DNA of 64,000 nucleotides, taken from the NCBI GenBank assembly GCA_016183765.1, contig JACPEA010000013.1, positions 124,001-188,000 of the forward strand. The letters run 5' to 3'. The notes beneath the pieces were generated by a model, which saw nothing but the letters and a program-made list of their open reading frames with translations, was not told the DNA's origin and ran no database searches. Shown in pieces: positions 43,694 to 52,135 of the stretch. The stretch comes from Bacteroidota bacterium. GTDB taxonomy: Bacteria; Bacteroidota; Bacteroidia; Chitinophagales; Chitinophagaceae. Numbering within the stretch: position 1 is the stretch's first letter; each line of letters opens with the position of its first letter. The translations under genes and the position numbers were made by a program.

Positions 43694-44677
43694 TTATAGC
43701 TGGTGTTTCCTGTTCGATACAATATTCTCCAGGCTCCAGGTCAGTCTTTCTTTCATGGGCTGCTGGCGCACACTGCAATCGGTTCTGGTACAGATGGTAC
43801 AACTGAAAGGCAGGCAGCCATCGGTATGTACAAACAGTTCAATGGCATCACCAAATTCTCGTTTGATGAGGTCTGCCAGGGCGTCGATCTCTTTATGCGC
43901 TTCGTGTACGTTCAGGTACCAGGGTACGGTCAAATGACAATCAATATGGAGTAAAGCGCCATACTTGATCACCCGGAGGTTATGCATGTCTATCCAGTTG
44001 GCGCGCCGGTTCCGGTTCAGGACAGCGATAAAATTATTGAGCAGTTGCAGGTCAGCTTCATCCATAATACCTGCCAGTGAAGTGCGGATGATGCGGTAGC
44101 CATTATAGATGACGAGCACACTCATGCCCAGCGCGATCACTTTATCCAGCCAGAGCAGCCGGGTAACTAGTATGATGATAAGTCCGGCAATGATGCCGAT
44201 GGTGGAGTAAGTATCTATCTGTAAATGTTTACCACTGGCCTGTAAGGCAAGGGACGAGTTCTTTTTACCGATCTGGATGCATACGGTACCCGCGATGTAA
44301 TTGATGACGGCTGTGGCGCCCACGAGTATCAGGCCGGTGTCCAGTTTCTGCAAAGGGCTTTCCTGCAGGAAATTCATCACGGTCTCATAAATGATCATGA
44401 TACCCGCCGCAACGATCAGGCCTCCTTCAATGGCCGCAGAAACAAATTCAGCTTTACCATGACCGTAAGGATGTTCCCTGTCGCGGGGTTTGGCCGCTAC
44501 ATAGAGACTATAGAGTCCTATAAAACCGGCAATTACATTCACTATACTTTCCAGTGCATCGGAAAGTATGGCCAGTGAGTGCGTGAAATAATAGGCACTG
44601 ATCTTGGTGAGGAACAATACCACGCTCAGGACAGTGATCCAGAGCTGTACGCGGAAATTCTGTTTGGCTGACTGCAG
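43694..44677 (-). CDS. Cation diffusion facilitator transporter, non-ATG start
   Basis: A proton-coupled divalent metal exporter (Zn/Fe/Cd type) of the inner membrane. It shows HSLAILSDALESIVN (metal site A), PRDREHPYGHGKAE, further helices (ALGMSVLVIYNGYRII), and a cytoplasmic C-terminal domain with HIDCHLTVPWYLNVHEAHKEID. The tail has a CTICTRTDC cysteine cluster. No ATG exists between the upstream gene's stop (44726) and the conserved region. A GTG at 44623 would cut transmembrane helix 1. The frame continues upstream through QSAKQNFRVQLWITVLS to a CTG at 44675-44677, taken here as the probable start (327 residues); the call is uncertain. Confidence 0.78.
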   Translation of the reverse strand: MQSAKQNFRVQLWITVLSVVLFLTKISAYYFTHSLAILSDALESIVNVIAGFIGLYSLYVAAKPRDREHPYGHGKAEFVSAAIEGGLIVAAGIMIIYETVMNFLQESPLQKLDTGLILVGATAVINYIAGTVCIQIGKKNSSLALQASGKHLQIDTYSTIGIIAGLIIILVTRLLWLDKVIALGMSVLVIYNGYRIIRTSLAGIMDEADLQLLNNFIAVLNRNRRANWIDMHNLRVIKYGALLHIDCHLTVPWYLNVHEAHKEIDALADLIKREFGDAIELFVHTDGCLPFSCTICTRTDCSVRQQPMKERLTWSLENIVSNRKHQL

Positions 44678-44725
44678 AAAAAAGGTTTCTGCAAAGGTAT
44701 CTGTAAATCGGGAAGAAAGGGGCGT

Positions 44726-45715
44726 TTATCTCAGCTTGTTCGCAGCCACACCTTCCCGGGTAATGATAACTGGTTTGATAAAACCATTTTCGTCGAAATA
44801 CAGTTGCTCAATACAGGTAACTCTTGCGTTGGCATCTTTTTCTCCCTGCGGACGACGGTGGTATACTATGTACCATTGATCTGTATCCGGTACCCGTATC
44901 ACTGAATGGTGTCCGGCACCGGTTGCAATGGCAGGATCCTGCTGCAAAATTTTTCCAATACGTTTAAAAGGGCCAAGAGGAGAGTCTGCGATAGCGTATG
45001 CTACTGTGTAATTGGGTCCCGTCCAGCCGCCTTCTGACCACATGAAATAATATTTGCCATTCCGGATGAACATGAATGGGCCTTCCACATACCCTTCCGG
45101 TGTGATCTCCTGGAAAGTATTGCCGTCCTTGAATGGAACAAAACCGGTAAAGTCAGCATTGAGCTTGCCAATATTGCAGTGCCTCCATCCGCCATAGATA
45201 AGGTAATGCTGCCCGTCCTTGTCCGCAAATACAAACTGGTCAATGGGTTGAGCGCCGTTGTAAAACTGGTCAACCAATGGTTTGCCCAGGTGATCTTTGA
45301 AGGGGCCAGCCGGATTATCAGCCACGGCTACACCGATGCCGCCTTTTTCCTGGTTGCTCTGGATATCGTTGGCGCCAAAGAACAGGAAATACTTTTTCCT
45401 GTTCTGTATGATGGACGGCGCCCACATGGCACGCCTGGCCCATTTGATGCTGGCTGTGTCCAGTATACGACTGTGTTTTGTCCAGTTCACCAGGTCAGGA
45501 GAGGAAAACGCGTCGAAGAACACCTGTTTGTCGTAGGGAGCAGAAAATGTGGGATAGATCCAGTAGCGGTTACCGAATATCGTTCCCTCGGGGTCTGCAT
45601 ACCAGCCCGGAAATACCGGGTTATTTTGTTTTGTGGCCGGTGATATTTCCTGTGCATACAGAAATGACTGTCTTGCCAGCAGCAGTACAGCAAGTAACAG
45701 CGTTTTTTTGCGCAT
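44726..45715 (-). CDS. Secreted glycoside hydrolase family 43
   Basis: The 329-residue protein starts at ATG 45715 (signal peptide MRKKTLLLAVLLLARQSFLYAQ, cited LLLARQSFLYAQ). The five-bladed propeller of GH43 shows the catalytic base in PGWYADPEGTIFG, the pKa-setting Asp region in KWARRAMWAPSII, and the acid Glu in GYVEGPFMFIRNG. The family acts on arabinan, arabinoxylan or xylo-oligosaccharides by inversion. Its stop is in frame with the following transporter gene. It lies 27 bp downstream of the OsmC gene on the same strand, so an operon is possible. Confidence 0.9.
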   Translation of the reverse strand: MRKKTLLLAVLLLARQSFLYAQEISPATKQNNPVFPGWYADPEGTIFGNRYWIYPTFSAPYDKQVFFDAFSSPDLVNWTKHSRILDTASIKWARRAMWAPSIIQNRKKYFLFFGANDIQSNQEKGGIGVAVADNPAGPFKDHLGKPLVDQFYNGAQPIDQFVFADKDGQHYLIYGGWRHCNIGKLNADFTGFVPFKDGNTFQEITPEGYVEGPFMFIRNGKYYFMWSEGGWTGPNYTVAYAIADSPLGPFKRIGKILQQDPAIATGAGHHSVIRVPDTDQWYIVYHRRPQGEKDANARVTCIEQLYFDENGFIKPVIITREGVAANKLR

Positions 45716-45742
45716 GATCAACAGATGAGGGAAGAACCTAGG

Positions 45743-46153
45743 TTATAATAATTCAATGGTATAACTGATATCACAATGTTTGGCCAGCATGGCAGAAATA
45801 CCGCAATATTTTTCCTGCGAAAGGTCCACGGCTTTTTTTACCTTATCCAGGTCTTCCGGTTTGGTATCAATGCGGTAGGTCATTTTAATGAAGGTGAATG
45901 TCTTTGGGTGCTCTTCAGTTTGCTCGGCTTCTGCTACAATTTCAAACTTGCTGAAAGCCACTTTCATTTTCCGGAGAATCTCCACCACATCCATGCCGCT
46001 GCAGCCGTTCAAAGCCCCCAGCACCATTTTTTTGGGGTTCATGCCACTGGCATTTCCCCCGCCTTCCACGGTAGTATCGATTCTTACGGTCTGCCCGGTA
46101 TCGGCCGTGGCATCAAACGCCATTCCTCCTGCCCATTTGGTTACGGTTTTCAT
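45743..46153 (-). CDS. OsmC-family peroxide-reducing protein
   Basis: The 136-residue protein starts at ATG 46153. It has the OsmC fold with MNPKKMVLGALNGCSGMDVVEIL, in which C55-type cysteine sits in the NGCSGMDV helix, and the second conserved Cys in QEKYCGISAML. The paired cysteines reduce organic hydroperoxides in Ohr/OsmC proteins, here probably with lipoyl or bacillithiol partners (inference). Neighbours include an exported superoxide dismutase immediately upstream on the same strand, suggesting a small oxidative-stress cluster. A poly-T/poly-A and AAGTCAAA repeat tract fills the gap between the two genes. Confidence 0.88.
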   Translation of the reverse strand: MKTVTKWAGGMAFDATADTGQTVRIDTTVEGGGNASGMNPKKMVLGALNGCSGMDVVEILRKMKVAFSKFEIVAEAEQTEEHPKTFTFIKMTYRIDTKPEDLDKVKKAVDLSQEKYCGISAMLAKHCDISYTIELL

Positions 46154-46160
46154 CTGCTTT

Positions 46161-46222
46161 TTTTTTAAGTCAAAAGTCAAAAGTCAAAAGTAACAGGTCA
46201 ATTTTGACTTTTTACTTTTGTA
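46161..46222. repeat. AAGTCAAA direct and inverted repeat tract
   Basis: Three tandem AAGTCAAA words (46168-46191 region) face an inverted TTTTGACTTTTTACTTTTG tract (46202-46220), so a hairpin can form. It follows the SOD stop by a few bases, like the other post-stop repeats, but is AT-rich. Confidence 0.7.
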
Positions 46223-46228
46223 TTCGTT

Positions 46229-46951
46229 TCATCCCAGTTCATATCTTTTCTGAACAAATTCCCAGTTCACCACATTCCACCAGTTATTGATGTAGTCGGG
46301 GCGTTTGTTCTGGTATTTGAGGTAATAGGCGTGCTCCCAAACATCCAGTCCCAGCAGGGGTGTTCCTTTCAGGGTACTGATATCCATTAACGGGTTGTCC
46401 TGGTTGGGGGTTGATCCGATGACCAGTTTTTTATCTGCGGTCAGCACCAGCCAGGCCCATCCGCTTCCGAAACGGTTTTTGCCGGCATCGGTGAACTGTG
46501 TTTTAAACGCTTCAAAAGATCCGAAACTCTGGTCAATAGCGGTCGCCAGTTTGCCTTCAGGTTTGGTGGCTGCTCCGGGTTTCATACACTGCCAGAACAG
46601 TTCATGGTTATAATGCCCACCACCATTGTTGCGCATTTTGGCTGAGTATTTGGATGTATTGCGTAGTACATCTTCCAGTTTTGCGCTGTGCGTATCTACT
46701 TTTTCAGCGGCACAGGCTTCTGCCAGGTTTTTGGCATAAGCTGCTGCATGTTTGGAGTAGTGGATCTCCATGGTCATGGCGTCGATCACGGGTTCCAGCG
46801 CTTTATAATCATAGGGCAGGGGTTGTTGCGAAAAAGGATTGCCTGCCGCAACAGGTGTTGCCTGTAAGAAACCGGGCAGAACGGTAAGCCCAATGCCGGT
46901 TACGCCCGTGGTTTTGATGAACGCACGGCGGCTTTTGTTATGTGTAGTCAT
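46229..46951 (-). CDS. Tat-exported superoxide dismutase (Mn/Fe family)
   Basis: The 240-residue protein begins with a twin-arginine signal (NKSRRAFIKTTG, hydrophobic ITGIGLTVLPG-like stretch), so it is exported already folded with its metal. The SOD fold has the first metal His in IHYSKHAAAYAKNL, the second in GGHYNHELFW, and DVWEHAYYLKY with metal Asp and His. Active-site residues look Mn-type: Gly before the NHELFW motif (GGGHYNH) and Gln in STPNQDNPL. The usual HxxKHH is changed to HYSKHA. It is upstream of the OsmC gene and 10 bp after the LptF/G gene's start region. Confidence 0.92.
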   Translation of the reverse strand: MTTHNKSRRAFIKTTGVTGIGLTVLPGFLQATPVAAGNPFSQQPLPYDYKALEPVIDAMTMEIHYSKHAAAYAKNLAEACAAEKVDTHSAKLEDVLRNTSKYSAKMRNNGGGHYNHELFWQCMKPGAATKPEGKLATAIDQSFGSFEAFKTQFTDAGKNRFGSGWAWLVLTADKKLVIGSTPNQDNPLMDISTLKGTPLLGLDVWEHAYYLKYQNKRPDYINNWWNVVNWEFVQKRYELG

Positions 46952-46961
46952 AAAATAGGGT

Positions 46962-48401
46962 TTAGGATTTTTTAAAGAAACTAAAATTAGCCAAAAATTT
47001 CCGCAACTGTTTGAAAGAACGGTAATAGAATTCCTGGTTAAAGAGTTGTGAATCGTGCATGGCCTTGTAAGTAAGGAAAGCGCCGATAGGAATGAGGATG
47101 AAAGTGGAGAGCCACATGCCCGTCAGCGGACTGGTTTGCTCCGATTTGACGAATTTCTCACCGAATGTGTTGAATAAGTGGAAGATGACAAAGAAAATGA
47201 TCGCAAATACCAGGGGTGTTCCCAGTCCGCCTTTCCGGATAATGGAACCCAGCGGTGCGCCGATCAGGAACAGCACGATACAGGCAGCCGACAGGGTCAG
47301 CTTACGGTGCCACTCGATCTCATGCAGGCGGAGTGATTTCTGTCGTTCTTTGTAATCGGCTTCCAATGCGGCAATATTTCCTTTGACACTTTGTAACTGG
47401 CTGATGGCTGCGTCAGTAACACTTTGTTTGATCGAATCGGCGATCAGCTCATCAAAATGTTTGATCTTTTTTAATGAGTCGGGTTTAATCAGGGCCCAGC
47501 CGGTATCGCGGAAACGTGTAAAACGCAGATAGGGGGATACTTCCCGTTCAGTGCGTTTCAGATAAAAGCTGTCGAGGCTTTGCAATGAGTCGATGGCGCC
47601 ATTCAACTGGCGGAGACTCAGCATTTTAGGATCATAAAAAGCGCTGTCGCCCGATTTGTTCATCTGGAAACTTTTCAGGTCGAACACTTTCTTGTATTCC
47701 TGGAAACCCATTCGGGTAAATTCGGTATTGGTGGTAGACCGCTGCCCTTTCTCCTCGTACCGCCAGCCTTTCTTGAGGATGAATTCCAGAAAACGTTTGT
47801 CCTGGGTGATCCGCATCACACCGCTTTCGGCGATCAGCATATTATCCTGCAGGCCGTTCTTCTTTTCAAAGATCACCACGTTGTGGATCACGCTGTCGTT
47901 CTTTTCTTTCTTGCCAAGTTTGATCACATACCCTTCTATCTTATCATAAAAGATCCCTTCTTTGATGTCGAAAGCAGGCTTGGAAACGATGATGTCATAT
48001 TTCAGGGCCGACAGTTTCAACTGGGTCACCGGAATAATGTTGTTGGCGAACAGGAATGCCAGTCCGCTGATGAATATGGTAATGATCAGCAGCGGACGCA
48101 TGAAACGGAGCAACGGAATACCGGCTGCTTTGATGGCCACCAGCTCAAAAGTTTCTCCCAGGTTACCAAAGGTCATGATGGAAGAGAACAGTAGCGCCAG
48201 GGGCAAAGCGGTGGGTACCCAGAACAGGGTTACCAGGCCAACGAGTTTTAAAATGGTGAACAGGTCAAGCCCTTTTCCTACCAGGTCATCAATATACAGC
48301 CAGAAGAACTGCATGGTGAGAACGAAGACGGAAATGGCGAATGCAGCGATAAAAGGACCGATAAAGGAGCGGATAACGAGTATATCGAGTTTTTTAATCA
48401 C
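46962..48401 (-). CDS. LptF/LptG-family permease (YjgP/YjgQ)
   Basis: The 479-residue inner-membrane protein is a transmembrane subunit of the LPS transporter that extracts lipopolysaccharide for delivery to the outer membrane. It has N-terminal helices (FIGPFIAAFAISVFVLTMQFFWLY), a periplasmic beta-jellyroll (~140-280, e.g. DNMLIAESGVMRIT), and C-terminal helices (CIVLFLIGAPLGSIIRKGGLGTP, cited LIGAPLGSIIRKGG, the family hallmark). The only plausible start is GTG at 48401, preceded by AAGGA. It ends 10 bp upstream of the SOD start, giving a likely lptF/G-sod-osmC transcript. Confidence 0.9.
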   Translation of the reverse strand: MIKKLDILVIRSFIGPFIAAFAISVFVLTMQFFWLYIDDLVGKGLDLFTILKLVGLVTLFWVPTALPLALLFSSIMTFGNLGETFELVAIKAAGIPLLRFMRPLLIITIFISGLAFLFANNIIPVTQLKLSALKYDIIVSKPAFDIKEGIFYDKIEGYVIKLGKKEKNDSVIHNVVIFEKKNGLQDNMLIAESGVMRITQDKRFLEFILKKGWRYEEKGQRSTTNTEFTRMGFQEYKKVFDLKSFQMNKSGDSAFYDPKMLSLRQLNGAIDSLQSLDSFYLKRTEREVSPYLRFTRFRDTGWALIKPDSLKKIKHFDELIADSIKQSVTDAAISQLQSVKGNIAALEADYKERQKSLRLHEIEWHRKLTLSAACIVLFLIGAPLGSIIRKGGLGTPLVFAIIFFVIFHLFNTFGEKFVKSEQTSPLTGMWLSTFILIPIGAFLTYKAMHDSQLFNQEFYYRSFKQLRKFLANFSFFKKS

Positions 48402-48424
48402 GGGTCCTTGCTTAATATTGTTTT

Positions 48425-49039
48425 ATGAGCCCTGCAAAAGTAATGCTTTCACCAAAGGAACGGGAACTGGTAACAGATGCCGGTTGGATTTTAACAAAGA
48501 ACCGGATTATCACTAAAGTGTACACGCTATTGGGCAACCTGAGTGAGCAGTACCGGGTAGTATGGCAACAGTACCCCATGCTGGCAGGCACGGAACCTGG
48601 TTTTCATTCTCCCAAAATATTGAAGGGAGAGCAATACCGGGGTTTGCCCTGGGTGATGCTGGACCAGCCCCGGCATTTTACTGCAGCCGATAGCTTTGCG
48701 ATCCGGAGTTTTTTCTGGTGGGGTAATTTTTGCAGCATTACTTTACAGTTGTCGGGCAAATACCAGGCGCAATATGCCGCAGGACTGCAGGAATATTTCC
48801 GCTTACACCCTGAAAAGCAGGCAGGCTGGTATCTGGCAGTGGGCGATGATGCCTGGGAACACCATTTTGAAAAGGATAACTATACGCCTCTTTCTGAACA
48901 GATGAATGCTGTTTGGACCGCATTTCCGTTCCTCAAACTGGCAAAAAAAATCCCATTACAGGAATGGGAGGGTTTAACTGATTTTTTTGAAGGGACCTAC
49001 CGGGAAATACTGCAGCTGCTGGCCGGTATTGATCACTAA
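48425..49039 (+). CDS. Conserved hypothetical protein, 204 residues
   Basis: I do not recognise a named domain. The protein has no signal peptide or membrane helix, is rich in Trp/Tyr/Phe, and contains the strings GLPWVMLDQPRHF, IRSFFWWGNFCSITLQLSG and GWYLAVGDDAWEHHF. Its style, with a helical start (LSPKERELVTDAGWILTKN), suggests a cytoplasmic globular protein found in Bacteroidota. It diverges from the lptF/G gene by 23 bp and its TAA overlaps the stop of the convergent START-like gene by four bases, so both 3' ends interlock. Confidence 0.75.
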   Translation: MSPAKVMLSPKERELVTDAGWILTKNRIITKVYTLLGNLSEQYRVVWQQYPMLAGTEPGFHSPKILKGEQYRGLPWVMLDQPRHFTAADSFAIRSFFWWGNFCSITLQLSGKYQAQYAAGLQEYFRLHPEKQAGWYLAVGDDAWEHHFEKDNYTPLSEQMNAVWTAFPFLKLAKKIPLQEWEGLTDFFEGTYREILQLLAGIDH

Positions 49040-49422
49040 GCGCTACCCAAACGGTGAAACAGGTCTTTGATCTGGTAACCCCATAACTGGCTCTGGTCCT
49101 TGATCTCATTCTTTTCCGCAAAGTCTTTGATCACCAGGATCGTCTGGTTGGAGATCTCTGTTTTTTCGATACGGAATTCAAAATATTCGGTCTTGTCGCT
49201 ATGCAGCCAGTGGAAACGGATGAATTTATCCTCTTCCTTGTCAACCACATCTGCTTTATCGGGTGTACCGCCATTCCATGAAAAGCTGTACACATTCTCC
49301 CATTCGTCTACTCTATCGGCAAACCATTCCTGCAAACCGGCAGGCGTAGCTAAAAATTCAAATAAAATCGTTGGTGAACATCTAACCGGGAATTCCAACG
49401 TAAATAGTTGCTTCTTACTCAT
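49036..49422 (-). CDS. START-like/AHSA1-type domain protein
   Basis: The 128-residue protein is a single START-like (Bet v1-like) domain: FTLEFPVRCSPTILFEFLATPAGLQEWFADRV with the EWFAD turn, then FSWNGGTPDKADVV and FRFHWLHSDKTEYFEFRI-like strands, and a C-terminal helix (QLWGYQIKDLFHRLGSA). The fold holds small hydrophobic ligands or acts as a chaperone cofactor; the family in Bacteroidota is uncharacterised. Its stop overlaps that of the preceding plus-strand gene. It diverges from rpoD across 296 bp. Confidence 0.82.
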   Translation of the reverse strand: MSKKQLFTLEFPVRCSPTILFEFLATPAGLQEWFADRVDEWENVYSFSWNGGTPDKADVVDKEEDKFIRFHWLHSDKTEYFEFRIEKTEISNQTILVIKDFAEKNEIKDQSQLWGYQIKDLFHRLGSA

Positions 49423-49515
49423 TACAATCTCTTTAACCTACAGTCCGTCGTAGGCCTGCAATAATATTAAATAATCCTTCGCTTCCAAATGTTTTTTTGG
49501 TTACACGGATGAATT

Positions 49516-49534
49516 CAGCTATTCGGAATAGCTG
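49516..49534. promoter_or_regulatory. Palindrome in the rpoD upstream region
   Basis: CAGCTATTC and GAATAGCTG pair exactly around one central G. It lies in the AT-rich divergent region between the START-like gene and rpoD, about 190 bp before the rpoD ATG, followed by long A- and T-tracts (49541-49600). No T-run directly follows on either strand, so an operator is more likely than a terminator. Confidence 0.45.
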
Positions 49535-49718
49535 TTGTCAAAAAAAAATTATTTAAACTATTGATAATCAATTTTTTGTAAAAAAAATATTTTTTGATAA
49601 GTTTTCAGAATTTGTTAAATTGCTTAATAACAGTCTATGTGGCGTAGTGTTTTGTTCGAATGGCCTTACAACCCGGGTTCCTATCACCAATATAACCACT
49701 ATCTAAAATCCGATTATT

Positions 49719-50591
49719 ATGAGTATGCGCCAGCTCAAGATAACAAAGTCTATCACTAATCGTGAGTCGCAAAGTCTGGAGAAATATTTACAGGAAATCG
49801 GTAAAGTGGACCTGATCAGTCCCGAAGAAGAAGTGCAGCTGGCCCTGCGTATCCGGGAGGGAAACCAGGCTGCGCTCGACAGGCTGGTGAAAGCCAATCT
49901 TCGTTTTGTGGTGTCTGTGGCCAAACAATACCAGAACCAGGGGCTTACCCTGCCAGACCTCATCAACGAGGGTAACCTGGGCCTGATCAAAGCCGCATTG
50001 CGTTTTGATGAGACCCGTGGTTTCAAATTCATTTCTTATGCCGTATGGTGGATACGGCAGAGCATATTACAATCCCTGGCTGAACAGAGCCGTATCGTTC
50101 GTTTACCCCTGAACAAAGTAGGGCTTACCAATCGCATCAGCAAAGCGTACCAGCAGCTGGAGCAGGAATTTGAACGTGAGCCCACACCTGAAGAGCTGGC
50201 CGACCTGCTGGAGATCGGCATCGAAGAAGTTACCGCAACCATGAGCGTGGGTTTCCGCCACATAAGCATGGATACGCCTTTGTCTGACGGAGAGGACGGC
50301 ACCCTGCTTGACCTGATGGAAAACCCCAATGCCGATAAAACCGATGAGAACCTGGTACATCATGAGTCGCTCCGCATGGAAATAGAACGTAGTCTCTGCA
50401 CACTTACCGAGCGGCAGAAAGATGTGGTCTGCTATTTCTTCGGCATCGGTGTGGACCATCCGCTGAGCCTGGAAGACATCGGGGAAAGGTTTCACCTCAC
50501 CAGGGAAAGGGTGCGGCAGATCAAGGACAAGGCGATCACGAAGCTCAGAAGCACCAATAGGTCCAAACACCTGCGTTTTTACCTGGGTTAA
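49719..50591 (+). CDS. rpoD: Primary RNA polymerase sigma factor (RpoD/SigA)
   Basis: The 290-residue protein is the short Bacteroidota-type housekeeping sigma. Region 1.2 ([22 protein letters not shown]), region 2 ([30 protein letters not shown], then [19 protein letters not shown] for -10 melting), region 3 ([14 protein letters not shown]) and region 4 ([25 protein letters not shown], helix-turn-helix) are all present. There is no region 1.1. The typical family start [22 protein letters not shown] suggests the second ATG (49725) may be used. An intrinsic terminator follows at 50628. It recognises the TAnnTTTG promoters seen in this window. Confidence 0.95.
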   Translation: MSMRQLKITKSITNRESQSLEKYLQEIGKVDLISPEEEVQLALRIREGNQAALDRLVKANLRFVVSVAKQYQNQGLTLPDLINEGNLGLIKAALRFDETRGFKFISYAVWWIRQSILQSLAEQSRIVRLPLNKVGLTNRISKAYQQLEQEFEREPTPEELADLLEIGIEEVTATMSVGFRHISMDTPLSDGEDGTLLDLMENPNADKTDENLVHHESLRMEIERSLCTLTERQKDVVCYFFGIGVDHPLSLEDIGERFHLTRERVRQIKDKAITKLRSTNRSKHLRFYLG

Positions 50592-50627
50592 CGCTATCAT
50601 TACTCATATCTATCAACTCATATCGGA

Positions 50628-50655
50628 ACCCCAGCTTTCAGGCTGGGGTTTCTTG
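50628..50655 (+). terminator. Rho-independent terminator after rpoD
   Basis: A 9-bp stem AACCCCAGC/GCTGGGGTT (50628-50636, 50643-50651) with a 6-nt loop is followed by TCTT. It lies 36 bp past the rpoD stop. Confidence 0.8.
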
Positions 50656-50736
50656 TACACGTTACTTACTAGGATTCAGCCATGGCCCTCAGGCAGGGTG
50701 TTTAAATAGAAAATACTGCATTTCGTAGCTACATTT

Positions 50737-50744
50737 TATATTTG
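50737..50744 (+). promoter_or_regulatory. Candidate -7 element upstream of ffh
   Basis: TATATTTG matches the Bacteroidota -7 consensus TAnnTTTG. It is 68 bp before the ffh ATG. No clear TTG was found 19-21 bp upstream, so the call is weak. Confidence 0.35.
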
Positions 50745-50812
50745 CACTCCTTACTGAATATGGCTTCGGTTATTATTCATGTTTATTTGTGATCATCAGA
50801 AACCCGTGAATT

Positions 50813-52135
50813 ATGTTTAACTCTCTCAGTGAGAAGCTCGAATCGGCCTTTAAGAACCTCAAAGGGGAAGCAAGGATCAATGACCTCAATATTGCCAATA
50901 CGGTAAAAGATATCCGCCGTGCCCTGATCGACGCGGACGTAAATTTTAAGATAGCCAAGGAGTTCACCGATAAGGTCAAAGACAAGGCCACCGGCGAAAA
51001 AGTGATCAATGCCATCAGTCCCGGACAACTGATGGTGAAGATCGTTCAGGATGAACTGACCGAACTGATGGGTGGATCCGAGGCGCAGTTCAATGTGTCG
51101 GGTAACCCGGCCATTATCCTGGTTGCGGGTTTGCAGGGTAGCGGTAAGACCACGTTCACCGGCAAGCTGGCCAATTACCTGAAGACCAAAAAAGGCAAAT
51201 CGGTCTTGCTGGTGGCAGCAGATATCTACCGTCCTGCGGCGATAGACCAGCTGACGGTACTGGCGGAGCAGGTTGGTGTGGATGTGTACAGCGAGAGGGA
51301 AAACAAAGACGCGGTTGCCATTGCACAGAACGCGATCAAGGAAGCAAAAGCAAAGAATAAGAATGTGATCATCATCGATACCGCCGGCCGCCTGGCCATT
51401 GATGAGGCGATGATGACCGAAGTGGCCAATATCAAATCTGCCGTGAATCCGGCAGAGATCCTGTTCGTAGTGGATTCCATGACGGGGCAGGATGCGGTGA
51501 ACACTGCCAAATCCTTTAACGACCGGCTCGATTTTACCGGTGTGGTACTGACCAAACTGGACGGTGATACCCGGGGTGGTGCAGCGCTTTCGATCAAGTA
51601 TACCGTTAACAAACCGATCAAGTTTGTGAGCAGCGGAGAGAAGATGGATACACTGGATGTGTTCTATCCCGATCGTATGGCGCAGCGTATCCTGGGTATG
51701 GGAGATATTACCAGCCTGGTTGAAAAAGCACAGGCCCAGTATGATGAGGCAGAAGCCAAAAAACTGGAGAAGAAGATCCGGAAGAACCAGTTCGATTTCC
51801 AGGATTTCATGGACCAGTTGCAGCAGATCAAAAAAATGGGTAACCTGAAAGACCTGATGGGCATGATACCCGGTGTGGGCAAAGCCATGAAGGATATCGA
51901 TATCAAGGATGATGCTTTCAAAGGGATTGAAGCGATGATCAGCTCCATGACACCTTTTGAAAGGGCCAACCCCGATTCACTCACCCCTTCACGCAGGCAA
52001 CGGATCGCGAAAGGCAGTGGTAAGGATATGGCCGAAGTGAATGCATTCATGAAACAGTTTGACCAGATGAAGCAGATGATGAAGATGATGAACAATATGC
52101 CGATGGGAGGCAGGATCCCAGGGATGAAACGGTAG
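50813..52135 (+). CDS. ffh: Signal recognition particle protein Ffh (SRP54)
   Basis: Ffh with 4.5S RNA brings ribosomes making membrane and exported proteins to FtsY. The 440-residue protein has the N helical bundle (FNSLSEKLESAFKNLKGEARI), the G domain with VAGLQGSGKTTFTGKLA (K112), DIYRPAAIDQL, VIIIDTAGRL and TKLDGDTRGGAALS, and the C-terminal M domain with Met-rich helices (MKQFDQMKQMMKMMNNMPMGG) that hold signal sequences. Length and ending are normal. A 61-bp tandem repeat array begins on the last base of its stop codon. Confidence 0.96.
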   Translation: MFNSLSEKLESAFKNLKGEARINDLNIANTVKDIRRALIDADVNFKIAKEFTDKVKDKATGEKVINAISPGQLMVKIVQDELTELMGGSEAQFNVSGNPAIILVAGLQGSGKTTFTGKLANYLKTKKGKSVLLVAADIYRPAAIDQLTVLAEQVGVDVYSERENKDAVAIAQNAIKEAKAKNKNVIIIDTAGRLAIDEAMMTEVANIKSAVNPAEILFVVDSMTGQDAVNTAKSFNDRLDFTGVVLTKLDGDTRGGAALSIKYTVNKPIKFVSSGEKMDTLDVFYPDRMAQRILGMGDITSLVEKAQAQYDEAEAKKLEKKIRKNQFDFQDFMDQLQQIKKMGNLKDLMGMIPGVGKAMKDIDIKDDAFKGIEAMISSMTPFERANPDSLTPSRRQRIAKGSGKDMAEVNAFMKQFDQMKQMMKMMNNMPMGGRIPGMKR

